Of a DNA stretch of 64,000 nucleotides, positions 44,649 to 52,883 are shown in pieces (positions within the stretch are counted from its first letter, which is position 1; every line of letters starts with the position of its first letter). The position numbers were made by a program, and so were the translations under genes. Source of the stretch: JADKCL01 sp031415375 (lineage in GTDB: Bacteria > Bacteroidota > Bacteroidia > J057 > JADKCL01); contig JANORP010000005.1 of assembly GCA_031415375.1 (NCBI GenBank), forward strand, positions 20,242-84,241, in the 5' to 3' direction. The notes under the pieces were generated by a model. That model searched no databases. It was not told where the DNA came from and worked only from the letters and a program-made list of their open reading frames with translations.

Positions 44649-45788
44649 ATGAATGTAAGTCCTCCACTCCCCCTTCCTGAAGCGCTGCTAGCGCGCATGG
44701 ACGCCACGCCACAAAACCCCCGCTATCACCGCGAAGGCAGCGTGCTGGCCCACACGCAATATGTGCTGCAGCAATTTCAAGCCCACCAAGACCAATTCGG
44801 ATTGACCGAAGAGGAAAAGCTGGTGCTGTATTGGGCGGCAGTCTTGCACGACGTCGGCAAGATCGTGACCACCATCTGGCAAGATGAGCGCCACCGCTCA
44901 CCAGGCCACGAGCGCGCAAGCGTGCCTTTTGCGCAGGAAATCCTGCTCCAGCAACCTGATCTTACGGCGGCGAGCCGCCGCAAGATCTTGGACTTGATCA
45001 GGTGGCATGGCTTGCCACTGCGCTTTGCACAGACCCAGCAGCCTATAGAGGTTGTCAAAAAATTGGGCACGCGCACAGACCTACGACTTTTGGGGATTTT
45101 TGCCTTGTGTGATTTCTGGGGGCGCGATTGCGACGACAAGCCAGAGATGTTGGCCATCATGGGCAATTTCAAGGAATTGATCGTGCCGCAAGTCGAGTTT
45201 GAACTCGGCAAATATGCCGACTTGGAAACGGCATCGATGACCTGGAATCTGAGGCACAAAAACGCCATCTGGAGCGCCTACAAAATGGGCGACATGCGGC
45301 TGCTAGAGAAACTCATTCCGGCACGCCAAACCAATACCCTGGAAACGCGCGGTCAGCGCGTGACCATCGTCTTTGGGCCGCCACTCGCCGGCAAGACCAC
45401 TTGGCTAGACCTGCACTATCCAGACCACTTCAGGGTAAGTCTGCACGAGCATGAATTTACCAATGCCATGCGTGGCAATGAATACCTCATCGCCCGCAAG
45501 CTCATCGAGCTCAAACACCTCATGCGCGTGTACCTCAATCGTCATCAGCATGTGGTGCTGGAAAGCCGTGACCTGGATGAAAACATCCGCCTGAGGCTTG
45601 CAGAGGTCTTGCGCGACATGCCCGTCGAGCTGGATTACGTGCTCGTCGAGGCTGGCCTTGACGAGCTGCGGGATCGCAACCTGCTTGCGGCATCGCCGAT
45701 CGAGGACAGCATCATCGCAGAGACCTATCACGCCATGGAACTCGTGCATCCTTGGGAGGCACATGGCATCCAATATGTGAGAAGCTAA
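44649..45788 (+). CDS. HD-Pnk: HD phosphoesterase fused to polynucleotide kinase
   Basis: 379-residue bifunctional nucleic-acid end-healing enzyme. The N-terminal half is an HD domain: H35 in HREGSVLAH, H67-D68 in LHDVGKIVT, then further His in RSPGHERAS and LIRWHGLP. The C-terminal half is a P-loop polynucleotide 5'-kinase with GPPLAGKTTW at 243-252 (Lys249), and a lid-like ESRDLDENIRLRL. The same domain order is seen in Runella slithyformis HD-Pnk, which removes 2',3'-cyclic or 2'-phosphates and phosphorylates 5'-OH ends. So it prepares broken DNA or RNA for ligation in the cytoplasm. No ligase lies adjacent. The upstream neighbours are the Panacea gene and its partner. Confidence 0.88.
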   Translation: MNVSPPLPLPEALLARMDATPQNPRYHREGSVLAHTQYVLQQFQAHQDQFGLTEEEKLVLYWAAVLHDVGKIVTTIWQDERHRSPGHERASVPFAQEILLQQPDLTAASRRKILDLIRWHGLPLRFAQTQQPIEVVKKLGTRTDLRLLGIFALCDFWGRDCDDKPEMLAIMGNFKELIVPQVEFELGKYADLETASMTWNLRHKNAIWSAYKMGDMRLLEKLIPARQTNTLETRGQRVTIVFGPPLAGKTTWLDLHYPDHFRVSLHEHEFTNAMRGNEYLIARKLIELKHLMRVYLNRHQHVVLESRDLDENIRLRLAEVLRDMPVELDYVLVEAGLDELRDRNLLAASPIEDSIIAETYHAMELVHPWEAHGIQYVRS

Positions 45789-45900
45789 AGCATGGCCTAA
45801 GGCGGAATAGTGCCATGGTCACCACCGGCAACCCCGCGAATTCATGTCGCAGCATGTGCATGCACCCAAGCCTACTTGTATCCTTGAATTGAGCCTTAAA

Positions 45901-46359
45901 TCAAGCTTTTTGAGGCAGGAAGCGGCCCATCCACGTCTGGTCCAAGGGCAATTCCCAGCGGGAGAGATCGTTGGTTTGGCCCATCGTGCTGTCAAAAACG
46001 GTGGTCGCGGCCGATAGACGGCCATCCAAGATGGCTGCCCTGACCTCCTTGAAATCCATGTGATCGAGCTGCCCGCCTGCTCCTTTGAAAAAAATGCGTT
46101 CAGGGCCTAGAATTTCCAGATTTTGACGCGTCAAAATATCTGTAACGCCCTTGGTCATGCTATCAATAGAGCAACCTGTGGCATGGCCAGGTTCGGCAAC
46201 AACTACGATAAAACGGTCATGCCGCATCTCGGCTTTCCCCGGCACAGGCGCACCGTGGGCCTTCCAGACCGCCGTAAAGGCATCGAGTTGCTGAAGTACA
46301 AGCGCTTTGGTAGCCTCAGATGGGGTCACCGCCAATTGAAAAATCCAGATGTGTTGCAT
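45901..46359 (-). CDS. Conserved Bacteroidota protein with GCSID motif
   Basis: 152 residues, no signal peptide. The pattern WIFQLAVTPSEATKALVLQQ, FTAVWKAHGAPVPGKAEMRH, ATGCSIDSMTKGVTDIL and KGAGGQLDHMDFKEVRAAI is that of a Bacteroidota protein family often mis-annotated as ABC transporter ATPase. It has no P-loop. The Cys in GCSID is the visible conserved residue. Biochemical role unknown. It is encoded 6 bases downstream of the exported protein at 46366-47004 (same strand), so both are likely co-transcribed. Confidence 0.7.
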   Translation of the reverse strand: MQHIWIFQLAVTPSEATKALVLQQLDAFTAVWKAHGAPVPGKAEMRHDRFIVVVAEPGHATGCSIDSMTKGVTDILTRQNLEILGPERIFFKGAGGQLDHMDFKEVRAAILDGRLSAATTVFDSTMGQTNDLSRWELPLDQTWMGRFLPQKA

Positions 46360-46365
46360 AGCTGC

Positions 46366-47004
46366 TCAATGCGTAACTTGAAATGCCTTTTCGGCAACCG
46401 CCTTGTCGAGCAAGGCTTGCGTGACTACCAGCAAATAGCGGTCCTTTTTGAGGCAACTGATATCGAGCTGATAAATGTATTCACCAGCGAGGTTGAAGGG
46501 CATCACCTTGGTAACTACCTGCTCACCGATTCTGTTATAAACGCGCACAATCAATTCTTGATCTTGATCGACGTGGTACTCGATCAGCAACTTGCGTTCA
46601 TGGTCGATCACCACCTCGTCGAGCGTGACATTGATCGAGTAGTCGGCCAGCGTGAACTCCGAAAGAATGTCTAATTTGCCATTGGGGTCGGCTTTGCGGA
46701 TGCGGTAATGCCGTAATTTCTCGTCCTTGACATCGACAAAATTGTATTCGGCATGACGATCGACACCACCCTTGCCCTTCACGCGTGCCCTGATGCGCCA
46801 GTCTTTGCCATCCTCGCTTGCCTCCACCAAAAAGTCAAATCCGCTGCGCTCAAACTCCGTGCTCCATGAAACATAGATTTCATGGTAGAAGATCTTTCCC
46901 TCGGCATGAATGATCTTCACGTCTGCCACAGGCCCCCCCTCAGCAGCCTTGACCGAGGCGACTGCCAAAAACATCACAAAACCGAGCGTCAAAAGTCGTT
47001 TCAT
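46366..47004 (-). CDS. Exported FN3-like protein with C-terminal sorting-like domain
   Basis: 212 residues from the ATG at 47004 (MKRLLTLGFVMFLAVASVKA). The middle has IYVSWSTEFERSGFDFLVEA and LRHYRIRKADPNGKLDILSE, which mirror the FN3-like domain of the T9SS cargos in this window. The C-terminus (VRVYNRIGEQVVTKVMPF, LDISCLKKDRYLLVVT, AEKAFQVTH) resembles a short T9SS type A sorting domain, though without the usual NP motif. A seventh T9SS cargo is therefore possible. First gene of the pair with the GCSID protein. Confidence 0.65.
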   Translation of the reverse strand: MKRLLTLGFVMFLAVASVKAAEGGPVADVKIIHAEGKIFYHEIYVSWSTEFERSGFDFLVEASEDGKDWRIRARVKGKGGVDRHAEYNFVDVKDEKLRHYRIRKADPNGKLDILSEFTLADYSINVTLDEVVIDHERKLLIEYHVDQDQELIVRVYNRIGEQVVTKVMPFNLAGEYIYQLDISCLKKDRYLLVVTQALLDKAVAEKAFQVTH

Positions 47005-47042
47005 ATCCGCTGAAAATATCCAGAGCCTTAAAATAAGCGAAT

Positions 47043-47115
47043 TGTGGATAAACATGCAAGCGCAATGCGAAATTTAAATGGAGACATCGATGACGCCCCA
47101 ATAAAATGTGGATAA
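47043..47115. promoter_or_regulatory. Two perfect DnaA boxes in an intergenic region
   Basis: TGTGGATAA occurs at 47043-47051 and again at 47107-47115, both reading TTATCCACA on the minus strand, start-to-start distance 64 bases. The rest of the 338-base gap 47005-47342 holds an AT stretch near 47070 and the terminator at 47291. One such match per window would be expected by chance at most, so two so close together deserve attention. They could bind DnaA at the promoter of the 46366-47004 gene. Confidence 0.45.
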
Positions 47116-47290
47116 CTACGGATTTAACTTTCCGTCCCCAACAAAATAAATGCTGCATTTTCCTGTGAATCCGCCGCATTCCCGCGATTTGCAGCCCTTC
47201 ATCCAGCGCCAAGCAAGTTTGCAGGCTCTACTCATTTCCACATTTGTAAAATACCGCTGCAACAAATAGGATTCCCGAATGCCAAAACAA

Positions 47291-47324
47291 AATGCGGCTG
47301 AACCCCTAAGGACTCAGCCGCATT
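47291..47324 (-). terminator. Terminator of the S46 peptidase gene
   Basis: Perfect 11-bp stem AATGCGGCTGA / TCAGCCGCATT with a 12-base loop. On the minus strand it is followed by TTGTTTTGGC. It lies 19 bases beyond the stop at 47343. Confidence 0.75.
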
Positions 47325-47342
47325 CACAATTTGTCGAAGACC

Positions 47343-49538
47343 TTATTCGACGATCGTCAGTTCCTTGATCAAGTTGGTGGCGCCAGCATACTTTTCGATC
47401 ACGAAAAGCACGTAGCGGATGTCCACACTGATCGTGCGCTGCACACGTGGATCATAGACGAGGTCGCCCGTCATCGATTCCCAGTTGCCATCAAACGCAA
47501 GACCGATCAATTGACCGCTGCCATTGATAACAGGAGAACCCGAGTTGCCACCGGTGATATCGTTGTCGGTGAGGAAACACACAGGCAGCTTGCCGTTTTT
47601 GCCATAGCGACCATAGTCTTTGGCAGCCAAGAGGTCATGGAGCTTGGTAGGCACATCAAATTCCTCGTCGCCCTTGACTTCTTTTTCCAAGATACCGTCG
47701 GCATAGGTATAGGCTTTGTAGCTCACACCGTCGCGTGGATCATAAGGAATCATCTTGCCGTAGCTCACACGCATCGTGAAATTGGCATCGGGATAATACT
47801 TCTTGCCAGTATTCATCTCATGGAGACCAGCCTCATAAGCCATCATGTTGGCGCTATTGACAGCATCAAACATACCTTGACCGACCGCCAACTGCGAACG
47901 GTAGAGGTCGATGATGCTGGAAATGAACTCGACTCCTGGGTCAGCCTCAAGTGCCTTTTTGCTAGGATTCTCCAAAAACGCCTTGCATTTGGCTTCGCTC
48001 ACCAACATGCTGTTCTTGAACACGCTGGCAGCATAGCTGTCAAAACGGGTCATGTCGCCCTTGGCTTTGGCCTTGGAGAAGGTTTTGCCTTTGAAGGCAG
48101 CAGGCTGCATTCCGGCAGGCAGGTCGGTGTGCAAGAACTCCGTCATGCGCGAGAAGATATTCTGGTCGGTGTGGAGGTTGTACTCCTTGAAGTGCGCCTC
48201 CAAGCCAGCACTGAGCGCATCGAGCTGCGGTTGTGCCTTGCTTTTGTCTTTCTCTTTGTCGTCAAGGGCACGTGTGAGGCGCCAGTAACCGATCCCGTAG
48301 GTCACGAGACCTGGTGCAAAAGCAGCCATGTTGATATAGCTGGAGAGCTTGAGCACATCTTTGCTCTTCTCATAATTTTCCTTGAATTGGCTCAATACTT
48401 CGCCATACTTGGCTTTGCGACCTTGGTCAGCATTGACCCAGTTGGTAAATTGTTTTTCCATCGCCTCGCGCTCCTCGATGAGGCCGCGACGGTCAAGGCC
48501 ACGGTTTTGGCCGAGGAAATACTTGTAGGTATTGGCGAGGGAAGCATAGTTGCTGGCCATCATGATGCGCACCTTAGGATCGGCATCCATATCGGCCTTC
48601 ATGATGCGCAGGCGCTCACCCAGGATTTTCACGATGAGCGGATTGCTGTTTTTGTACTGGAAGTCGATGGCATAGCTGCTCAGATAGCGGTCTGTGCTGC
48701 CAGGATAACCCATGGTCATCGCAAAATCACCTTCGTTCAAGCCTTTGATCGAGATCGGCAAGAAGTGCTTGGGCTTGTAGGGCACATTGTCAGCGGAGTA
48801 TTCCGCAGGCTTGTTGTCCTTGTTGGCATAGACCCTGAAGATGGAGAAGTCGCCTGTCTGCCGCGGCCACATCCAGTTGTCGGTGTCGCCACCAAACTTG
48901 CCGATGCTTGACGGCGGTGCGCCGACCAAACGAATGTCATTGAAGACTTCATAGACCATGAGCATGTACTCATTGCCATTGAACATTGACTTGACCTCGG
49001 CGCGGAAGAGTTCGCCTTCAGCAGCCTCTTCCTCGATTTTGCCGATTTCTTCTTCGCGCTTGGCCTCAGCCTCTTCTTCAGACAGACCTTCGACAGCCTT
49101 GTTGATGCGATCAGTCACCGACTCGATGCGCTGCAAAAAGGAAACATTGAGGCCCTCATTGGGGAGCTCTTGGTCTTTGCTCATGGCCCAGAAGCCATTG
49201 GTCAAGTAATCATGCTCCACAGAACTCTGTGTCGCGATTGCGTCGTAGCCACAGTGGTGGTTGGTGAAGAGCAGCCCCTCAGGAGAGACCACCTCGGCGG
49301 TACAGAAGCCACCCATTTGCACAACAGCGTCTTTGAGGGAAGACTTGTTCACGCTATAAATGTCATCGGCAGTGAGCTTGAAGCCCATCTGTTGCATTTC
49401 AGCGAAATTGAGTGTCTTGATCAGGTGGGGCAACCACATACCCTCGTTGGGGGGTACAGGCATGGAGCTTGGTGTACCGGCGAAAACACCGAGGCCAAAC
49501 AGCATCCCCACCAACATCAGAAAAGGTTTCTTTAGCAT
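47343..49538 (-). CDS. S46 dipeptidyl-peptidase, DPP7-like
   Basis: 731 residues from the ATG at 49538 (MLKKPFLMLVGMLFGLGVFA); an in-frame ATG 30 bases upstream is less likely. Exported serine dipeptidyl-peptidase of family S46, which releases dipeptides in the periplasm for amino-acid nutrition. The catalytic triad is visible: His in TNHHCGYDA, Asp in GGDTDNWMWPR, Ser in TGGNSGSPV. In the S1 region the sequence is FDGNWESM, with Gly near residue 684; Gly at the equivalent place is typical of DPP7 (hydrophobic P1), while DPP11 has Arg. The long helical arm between them is normal. Length fits the family. Single gene with its own terminator. Confidence 0.94.
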   Translation of the reverse strand: MLKKPFLMLVGMLFGLGVFAGTPSSMPVPPNEGMWLPHLIKTLNFAEMQQMGFKLTADDIYSVNKSSLKDAVVQMGGFCTAEVVSPEGLLFTNHHCGYDAIATQSSVEHDYLTNGFWAMSKDQELPNEGLNVSFLQRIESVTDRINKAVEGLSEEEAEAKREEEIGKIEEEAAEGELFRAEVKSMFNGNEYMLMVYEVFNDIRLVGAPPSSIGKFGGDTDNWMWPRQTGDFSIFRVYANKDNKPAEYSADNVPYKPKHFLPISIKGLNEGDFAMTMGYPGSTDRYLSSYAIDFQYKNSNPLIVKILGERLRIMKADMDADPKVRIMMASNYASLANTYKYFLGQNRGLDRRGLIEEREAMEKQFTNWVNADQGRKAKYGEVLSQFKENYEKSKDVLKLSSYINMAAFAPGLVTYGIGYWRLTRALDDKEKDKSKAQPQLDALSAGLEAHFKEYNLHTDQNIFSRMTEFLHTDLPAGMQPAAFKGKTFSKAKAKGDMTRFDSYAASVFKNSMLVSEAKCKAFLENPSKKALEADPGVEFISSIIDLYRSQLAVGQGMFDAVNSANMMAYEAGLHEMNTGKKYYPDANFTMRVSYGKMIPYDPRDGVSYKAYTYADGILEKEVKGDEEFDVPTKLHDLLAAKDYGRYGKNGKLPVCFLTDNDITGGNSGSPVINGSGQLIGLAFDGNWESMTGDLVYDPRVQRTISVDIRYVLFVIEKYAGATNLIKELTIVE

Positions 49539-49875
49539 AATGTGAGATATTTTTAGGCGAAATTTCACGTTAAAACAGGGCGAAAATTAAGGAAAACAAT
49601 TCAGATTGCACAGCAAAGCCCTGCGACAAAACCTTCCGAAGCTCAATTATTGGCCAAAATGGCAATTATTCACCCCAAATTGTTGCCCCAAAAAAGAAGT
49701 CCATGTAACCTAAACCTAAAATTACCCTAAAAATAGTGCTCGCCTGAGAAGCTGAATCGTTGCAGATGCGTGAATGCCCCACAGGTAACCACCGCCAAAG
49801 CATGTAATCCAAAGCCATATTTCGGTATATGCAATTCAGGAAAGTGCTGCACCTTTGGATCAAAGAAAATTGTCA
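49539..49875. other. Divergent intergenic region
   Basis: 337 bases between the S46 gene (minus) and the plug-domain gene (plus). A TAATTTTC -7-like element for the S46 gene lies at 49582-49589 on the minus strand, without a well-placed TTG. CACCTTTG at 49848-49855 may serve the plus gene. No RNA gene or repeat seen. Confidence 0.35.
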
Positions 49876-50730
49876 ATGTCTAAAATGAAAGCGACCATGA
49901 ATATGCGTAAAACTTCAACCCTCGCCACCGCCCTGCTCGCCATCTTGATGGTTTGCAGCCTAAGCGGTTGGGGCCAATCCGCAGAAATCCAAGGAACCGT
50001 AAAAGACGGAGCCGTGGTAATGCCTGGACAAAGTGTCCAACTCTGGAAAGATGGTAATTTCACAGGCCGTGGTTACCTCACAGACGATGAAGGCAAGTTT
50101 GAGTTTTCAAGACTGGAGGCTGGTAGCTACAGCATTAAACTCACTGTCTCTGGGCAAACCATTGTTCAAAATATCACTGTTGAAACCGATGAACTTCAGC
50201 CTATGGTCATCCAAATAGCCGTGAGCAATGAAGGTGAAGATGGTCCAGAAACTAGGCATAAAGGACTTGTGATCCGGGACTCCAAAGAGATATTCACTGT
50301 CGATCCCAAAATCACATGGACGATGGACCGCAAGGAGATCGAGGAATTTGGCGGCGGTCGCGACATCAAAGCACTTGTTGCACTCGCCCCAGGCATGGTG
50401 CAAAAAGATGCTGGCGATCCCCTCAATTTCAAGGGCGGCCGCTCCGATGCCAATGCAACATATATGGATGGCATGAAATTGCGCGGAACAGATCAGATGC
50501 CACTTGGCGCCATCGAACAGATCACCGTAGTCACTGGCGGCCTACCTGCTGAATATGGAGACGTGATGGGCGCGGTCATTGTCGTGACCACACGCAACCC
50601 AGGCATACATATGGGCCACATCGGCAAGCCGCTGACCAAAACCGAGAAGCAAATGCAAAAGCAATTGCGCAAAAAAGGCAGCTCCGAAGGCGCACTGTGG
50701 CTCGACCTAGATGGTTTGGCTTGCAACTGA
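49876..50730 (+). CDS. Stand-alone TonB plug domain with regulatory-like domain
   Basis: 284 residues from the ATG at 49876; two further ATGs follow closely. Signal peptide TLATALLAILMVCSLSGWG. A carboxypeptidase-regulatory-like domain (IQGTVKDGAVVMPGQSVQL ... GKFEFSRLEAGSYSIKL) comes first. Then a TonB receptor plug domain: FGGGRDIKALVALAPGMVQK, FKGGRSDANATYMDGMKLRG, MPLGAIEQITVVTGGLPAEYGDV-type sequence and MGAVIVVTTRNPG. The protein then ends with a short basic segment; no barrel follows in any frame, and the next gene is unrelated. So this is a plug domain without its barrel. It may be a truncated receptor that survived or a periplasmic protein with its own role. A strong terminator follows. 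Confidence 0.8.
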   Translation: MSKMKATMNMRKTSTLATALLAILMVCSLSGWGQSAEIQGTVKDGAVVMPGQSVQLWKDGNFTGRGYLTDDEGKFEFSRLEAGSYSIKLTVSGQTIVQNITVETDELQPMVIQIAVSNEGEDGPETRHKGLVIRDSKEIFTVDPKITWTMDRKEIEEFGGGRDIKALVALAPGMVQKDAGDPLNFKGGRSDANATYMDGMKLRGTDQMPLGAIEQITVVTGGLPAEYGDVMGAVIVVTTRNPGIHMGHIGKPLTKTEKQMQKQLRKKGSSEGALWLDLDGLACN

Positions 50731-50784
50731 TCTGGCAATCCTGATTTGAATTGACTCGATATTTTCTCAACCTATTTCAAGACC

Positions 50785-50818
50785 ACCCGGTAGAAGGCTC
50801 GCCTTCTCCGGGTTTTTT
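50785..50818 (+). terminator. Strong terminator after the plug-domain gene
   Basis: ACCCGG plus AGAAGGC pair with GCCTTCT plus CCGGGT around a two-base loop with one bulged T, and TTTTT follows directly. A classical rho-independent terminator, which confirms that the plug gene ends here. Confidence 0.85.
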
Positions 50819-50889
50819 CTTTGCAGGATTTTGCAAATGTGCCACATCTTGCCTACCTTCCATTGATTTTCAACACAGTACATATTTGC

Positions 50890-51324
50890 ATGAAATCCCT
50901 TGCGTTGCGCTTCCTCCTAGCTTGTCTCTTGCCAGCGATCCTGTTGCTGAGCATGCCTGCTTGGGGGCAAAATGGTAGCATCAAGGGACAGGTGATCCAT
51001 AAAGGTGCGCCGCTTGAGTTTATCACCATCAAGCTTTGCGACACAAAAGGAAACGTCCTCAACGGGACGTTGAGCGACGAGCTGGGCCACTTCGAATTCA
51101 AGCAGCTGAACCCTGGCTCCTATTCGTTGATCGGTGAATATGAAGGCTATACTTTGCAAACGAAAGTGGTTGTGGGCATCGATGCGCAAGTCGTCGTCAC
51201 CTTGACCCCGAGCATCTTCAGATGGATTCCACAGCCGCAACCCAAGTATTTGCAAGAGGAAATCTTGATCACTTATGTGATTTATAACCATCAATCGGGC
51301 AGCCATCGCCTTGCATTCAGCTAA
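50890..51324 (+). CDS. Exported single carboxypeptidase-regulatory-like domain protein
   Basis: 144 residues from the ATG at 50890 (MKSLALRFLLACLLPAILLL). Signal peptide to MPAWGQ. The mature part is one regulatory-like domain: IKGQVIHKGAPLEFITIKLC, LSDELGHFEFKQLNPGSYSL and YTLQTKVVVGIDAQVVVTL. It ends with a Pro/aromatic tail. No plug or barrel follows. It resembles the first domain of the plug protein upstream. Function unknown; possibly a surface or periplasmic binding domain. Confidence 0.7.
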   Translation: MKSLALRFLLACLLPAILLLSMPAWGQNGSIKGQVIHKGAPLEFITIKLCDTKGNVLNGTLSDELGHFEFKQLNPGSYSLIGEYEGYTLQTKVVVGIDAQVVVTLTPSIFRWIPQPQPKYLQEEILITYVIYNHQSGSHRLAFS

Positions 51325-51384
51325 AAAATACCAGCATACCACCTAATTCACTTAATTTGCAACCTGTATTTCAACAGAAAAAGA

Positions 51385-52083
51385 ATGATGAATTTCTCCT
51401 TGTCCCCTATACGCACTACCTTTTCTGCACTTGTAGCTGCCTGCACCATCGTCTTGTGTACCAGCTGTGAGGAGCCACCCGAGGCTTGTTTCACCCCGAG
51501 CGTGACGCTTACCGATGTGAATGCTCCCGTAAAATTGGAGAACTGTAGCGAGCGCGCGACAGGATACACTTGGGATTTTGGCGATGGCAGCACCAGCACC
51601 GAAGCCAGTCCTACCCACACATTCACCGCCGAGGGGCAATACCTCGTCGCCATCGTCGCCAAAGCCAAAGTGAGTGCAAATGACGATACCTACAAGACCC
51701 TGGTCGCAGCTGGGCAACGCCTATTCGCAAGCGCCACCATCGGCAGCCTGCCTGCAACCAACTCCAGCGGAGGCGCTTGGGATGCCAGCGACAACGCCGA
51801 CATCGCCGTGCGCTTCTCGCAAGGCGCAACGGTTGCCTACCAAAGCCCCACGCAGACCGACGCCGCATGGACCTTCCCGATGACCGTGCCCACACCGACA
51901 TCGAGCCTGGTCCTCACCCCCAATACCTGGACGATCACCCTCCTCGACATCGATGGCGGCAGCGAGGAGGTCATGGCAACATTCTCCGTGAACTTGCTGA
52001 GCTTCGTCCCAGTGGTGACCAAGACCATTGCACTCACCGCCAACAACAACAGCAGTATCTCGGTGAATTACACCCTGCGTTGA
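51385..52083 (+). CDS. PKD-domain lipoprotein
   Basis: 232-residue lipoprotein. Signal peptide (TFSALVAACTIVLCTSC) with lipobox LCTSC and acidic +2/+3 (EE). A PKD domain follows at about 40-95: TGYTWDFGDGSTSTEASPTH and TFTAEGQYLVAIVAKAKV. The second half is a Thr/Ser-rich beta domain with SLVLTPNTWTITLLDIDGG, ending in VNYTLR. PKD domains mediate protein-protein or polysaccharide contact at the surface. Next gene starts 19 bases later, but functions differ. Confidence 0.8.
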   Translation: MMNFSLSPIRTTFSALVAACTIVLCTSCEEPPEACFTPSVTLTDVNAPVKLENCSERATGYTWDFGDGSTSTEASPTHTFTAEGQYLVAIVAKAKVSANDDTYKTLVAAGQRLFASATIGSLPATNSSGGAWDASDNADIAVRFSQGATVAYQSPTQTDAAWTFPMTVPTPTSSLVLTPNTWTITLLDIDGGSEEVMATFSVNLLSFVPVVTKTIALTANNNSSISVNYTLR

Positions 52084-52102
52084 TCGGCCAAAACTTTTTG
52101 CA

Positions 52103-52489
52103 ATGAACGTACAACTGGACCTGGTGACTGCCTTTCATCACAGTTTCCGCATTCCGGCACGGCCTACTCCGACCGCCGAAATCCCGGAAGCCGAGATGCG
52201 TCACGAGATCATGCGCGAAGAAAACGATGAGTACCGTGAGGCTTGTGAAAAAGGCGACCTGATCGCGATCGCCGATGCGCTCGGCGATCAGCTCTATGTA
52301 TTGTGTGGCACGATCATCGCCCATGGCTTGCAAGACAAAATCGCAGCAATATTTGCCGAAATACACCGCTCCAATATGAGCAAGCTCGATGCCGACCAGC
52401 AGCCGATCTTGCGCGCCGACGGGAAGATTCTCAAAAGCGCTAACTATTTCAGACCACAACTCGCGCCGATTTTGGGCGTGGAAAGCTGA
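52103..52489 (+). CDS. MazG-like all-alpha NTP pyrophosphohydrolase
   Basis: 128-residue all-alpha NTP-pyrophosphatase (MazG/PRA-PH-like, PF01503 type) that hydrolyses (d)NTPs or related nucleotides to monophosphate and pyrophosphate. Metal ligands fit E39, E40 and E43 in REENDEYREACEKGD and D58 and D62 in IADALGDQLYVLCGTI. The usual Glu three residues before D58 appears as Ala55, so activity may be altered. The end (HRSNMSKLDADQQPIL, ILKSANYFRPQL) is typical of the phage- and Bacteroidota-type members. First gene of a possible housecleaning trio; the next starts 37 bases later. Confidence 0.8.
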   Translation: MNVQLDLVTAFHHSFRIPARPTPTAEIPEAEMRHEIMREENDEYREACEKGDLIAIADALGDQLYVLCGTIIAHGLQDKIAAIFAEIHRSNMSKLDADQQPILRADGKILKSANYFRPQLAPILGVES

Positions 52490-52526
52490 TTTTTGCTTTT
52501 CTTGCAGGCACATTTTCAAGAAACAC

Positions 52527-52883
52527 ATGGCCAAAACCATTTTCCATCTCTCTACCTGCAGCACCTGCGTGCGCATCCTCAAAGACCTGAAGCCAGGACC
52601 CGACGTCGTGTTGCAAGACATCAAGTCCAAGCCGCTCAGCGCGAAGCAATTGGATGAGATGCGTGCCCTCACAGGGAGTTACGAATCCCTATTCAGCCGC
52701 AGGTCACTGAAATACAAAGCCCTCGGATTGGGAGCGATGACGCTTACTGAAGACGACTACCGTCGCTACATCTTGGAGGAATATACCTTTTTGAAGCGGC
52801 CCGTCGTGTTGCTCGGCAAGCAGATATTTGTCGGGAACACCGCCAAGGTCGTCGAGGAGGCCAAGGCCGCACTTGCACTATGA
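52527..52883 (+). CDS. ArsC/Spx-family thioredoxin-fold protein
   Basis: 118 residues from the ATG at 52527. ArsC-like thioredoxin fold with a CSTC pair at C11 and C14 (STCSTCVRIL), DIKSKPLSAKQLDEM, and a C-terminal FLKRPVVLLGKQIFVG block, all typical of the ArsC/YffB/Spx family. The family includes arsenate reductases and redox regulators; arsenate activity cannot be claimed. Its stop overlaps the start of the Nudix gene by four bases (ATGA, 52880-52883), so translation is coupled. Confidence 0.85.
   Translation: MAKTIFHLSTCSTCVRILKDLKPGPDVVLQDIKSKPLSAKQLDEMRALTGSYESLFSRRSLKYKALGLGAMTLTEDDYRRYILEEYTFLKRPVVLLGKQIFVGNTAKVVEEAKAALAL

Noticed and set aside
47005..47342. Chromosome origin (oriC)
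   Set aside because: Only two DnaA boxes, no clear unwinding element and no dnaA, dnaN or other origin-linked gene nearby.
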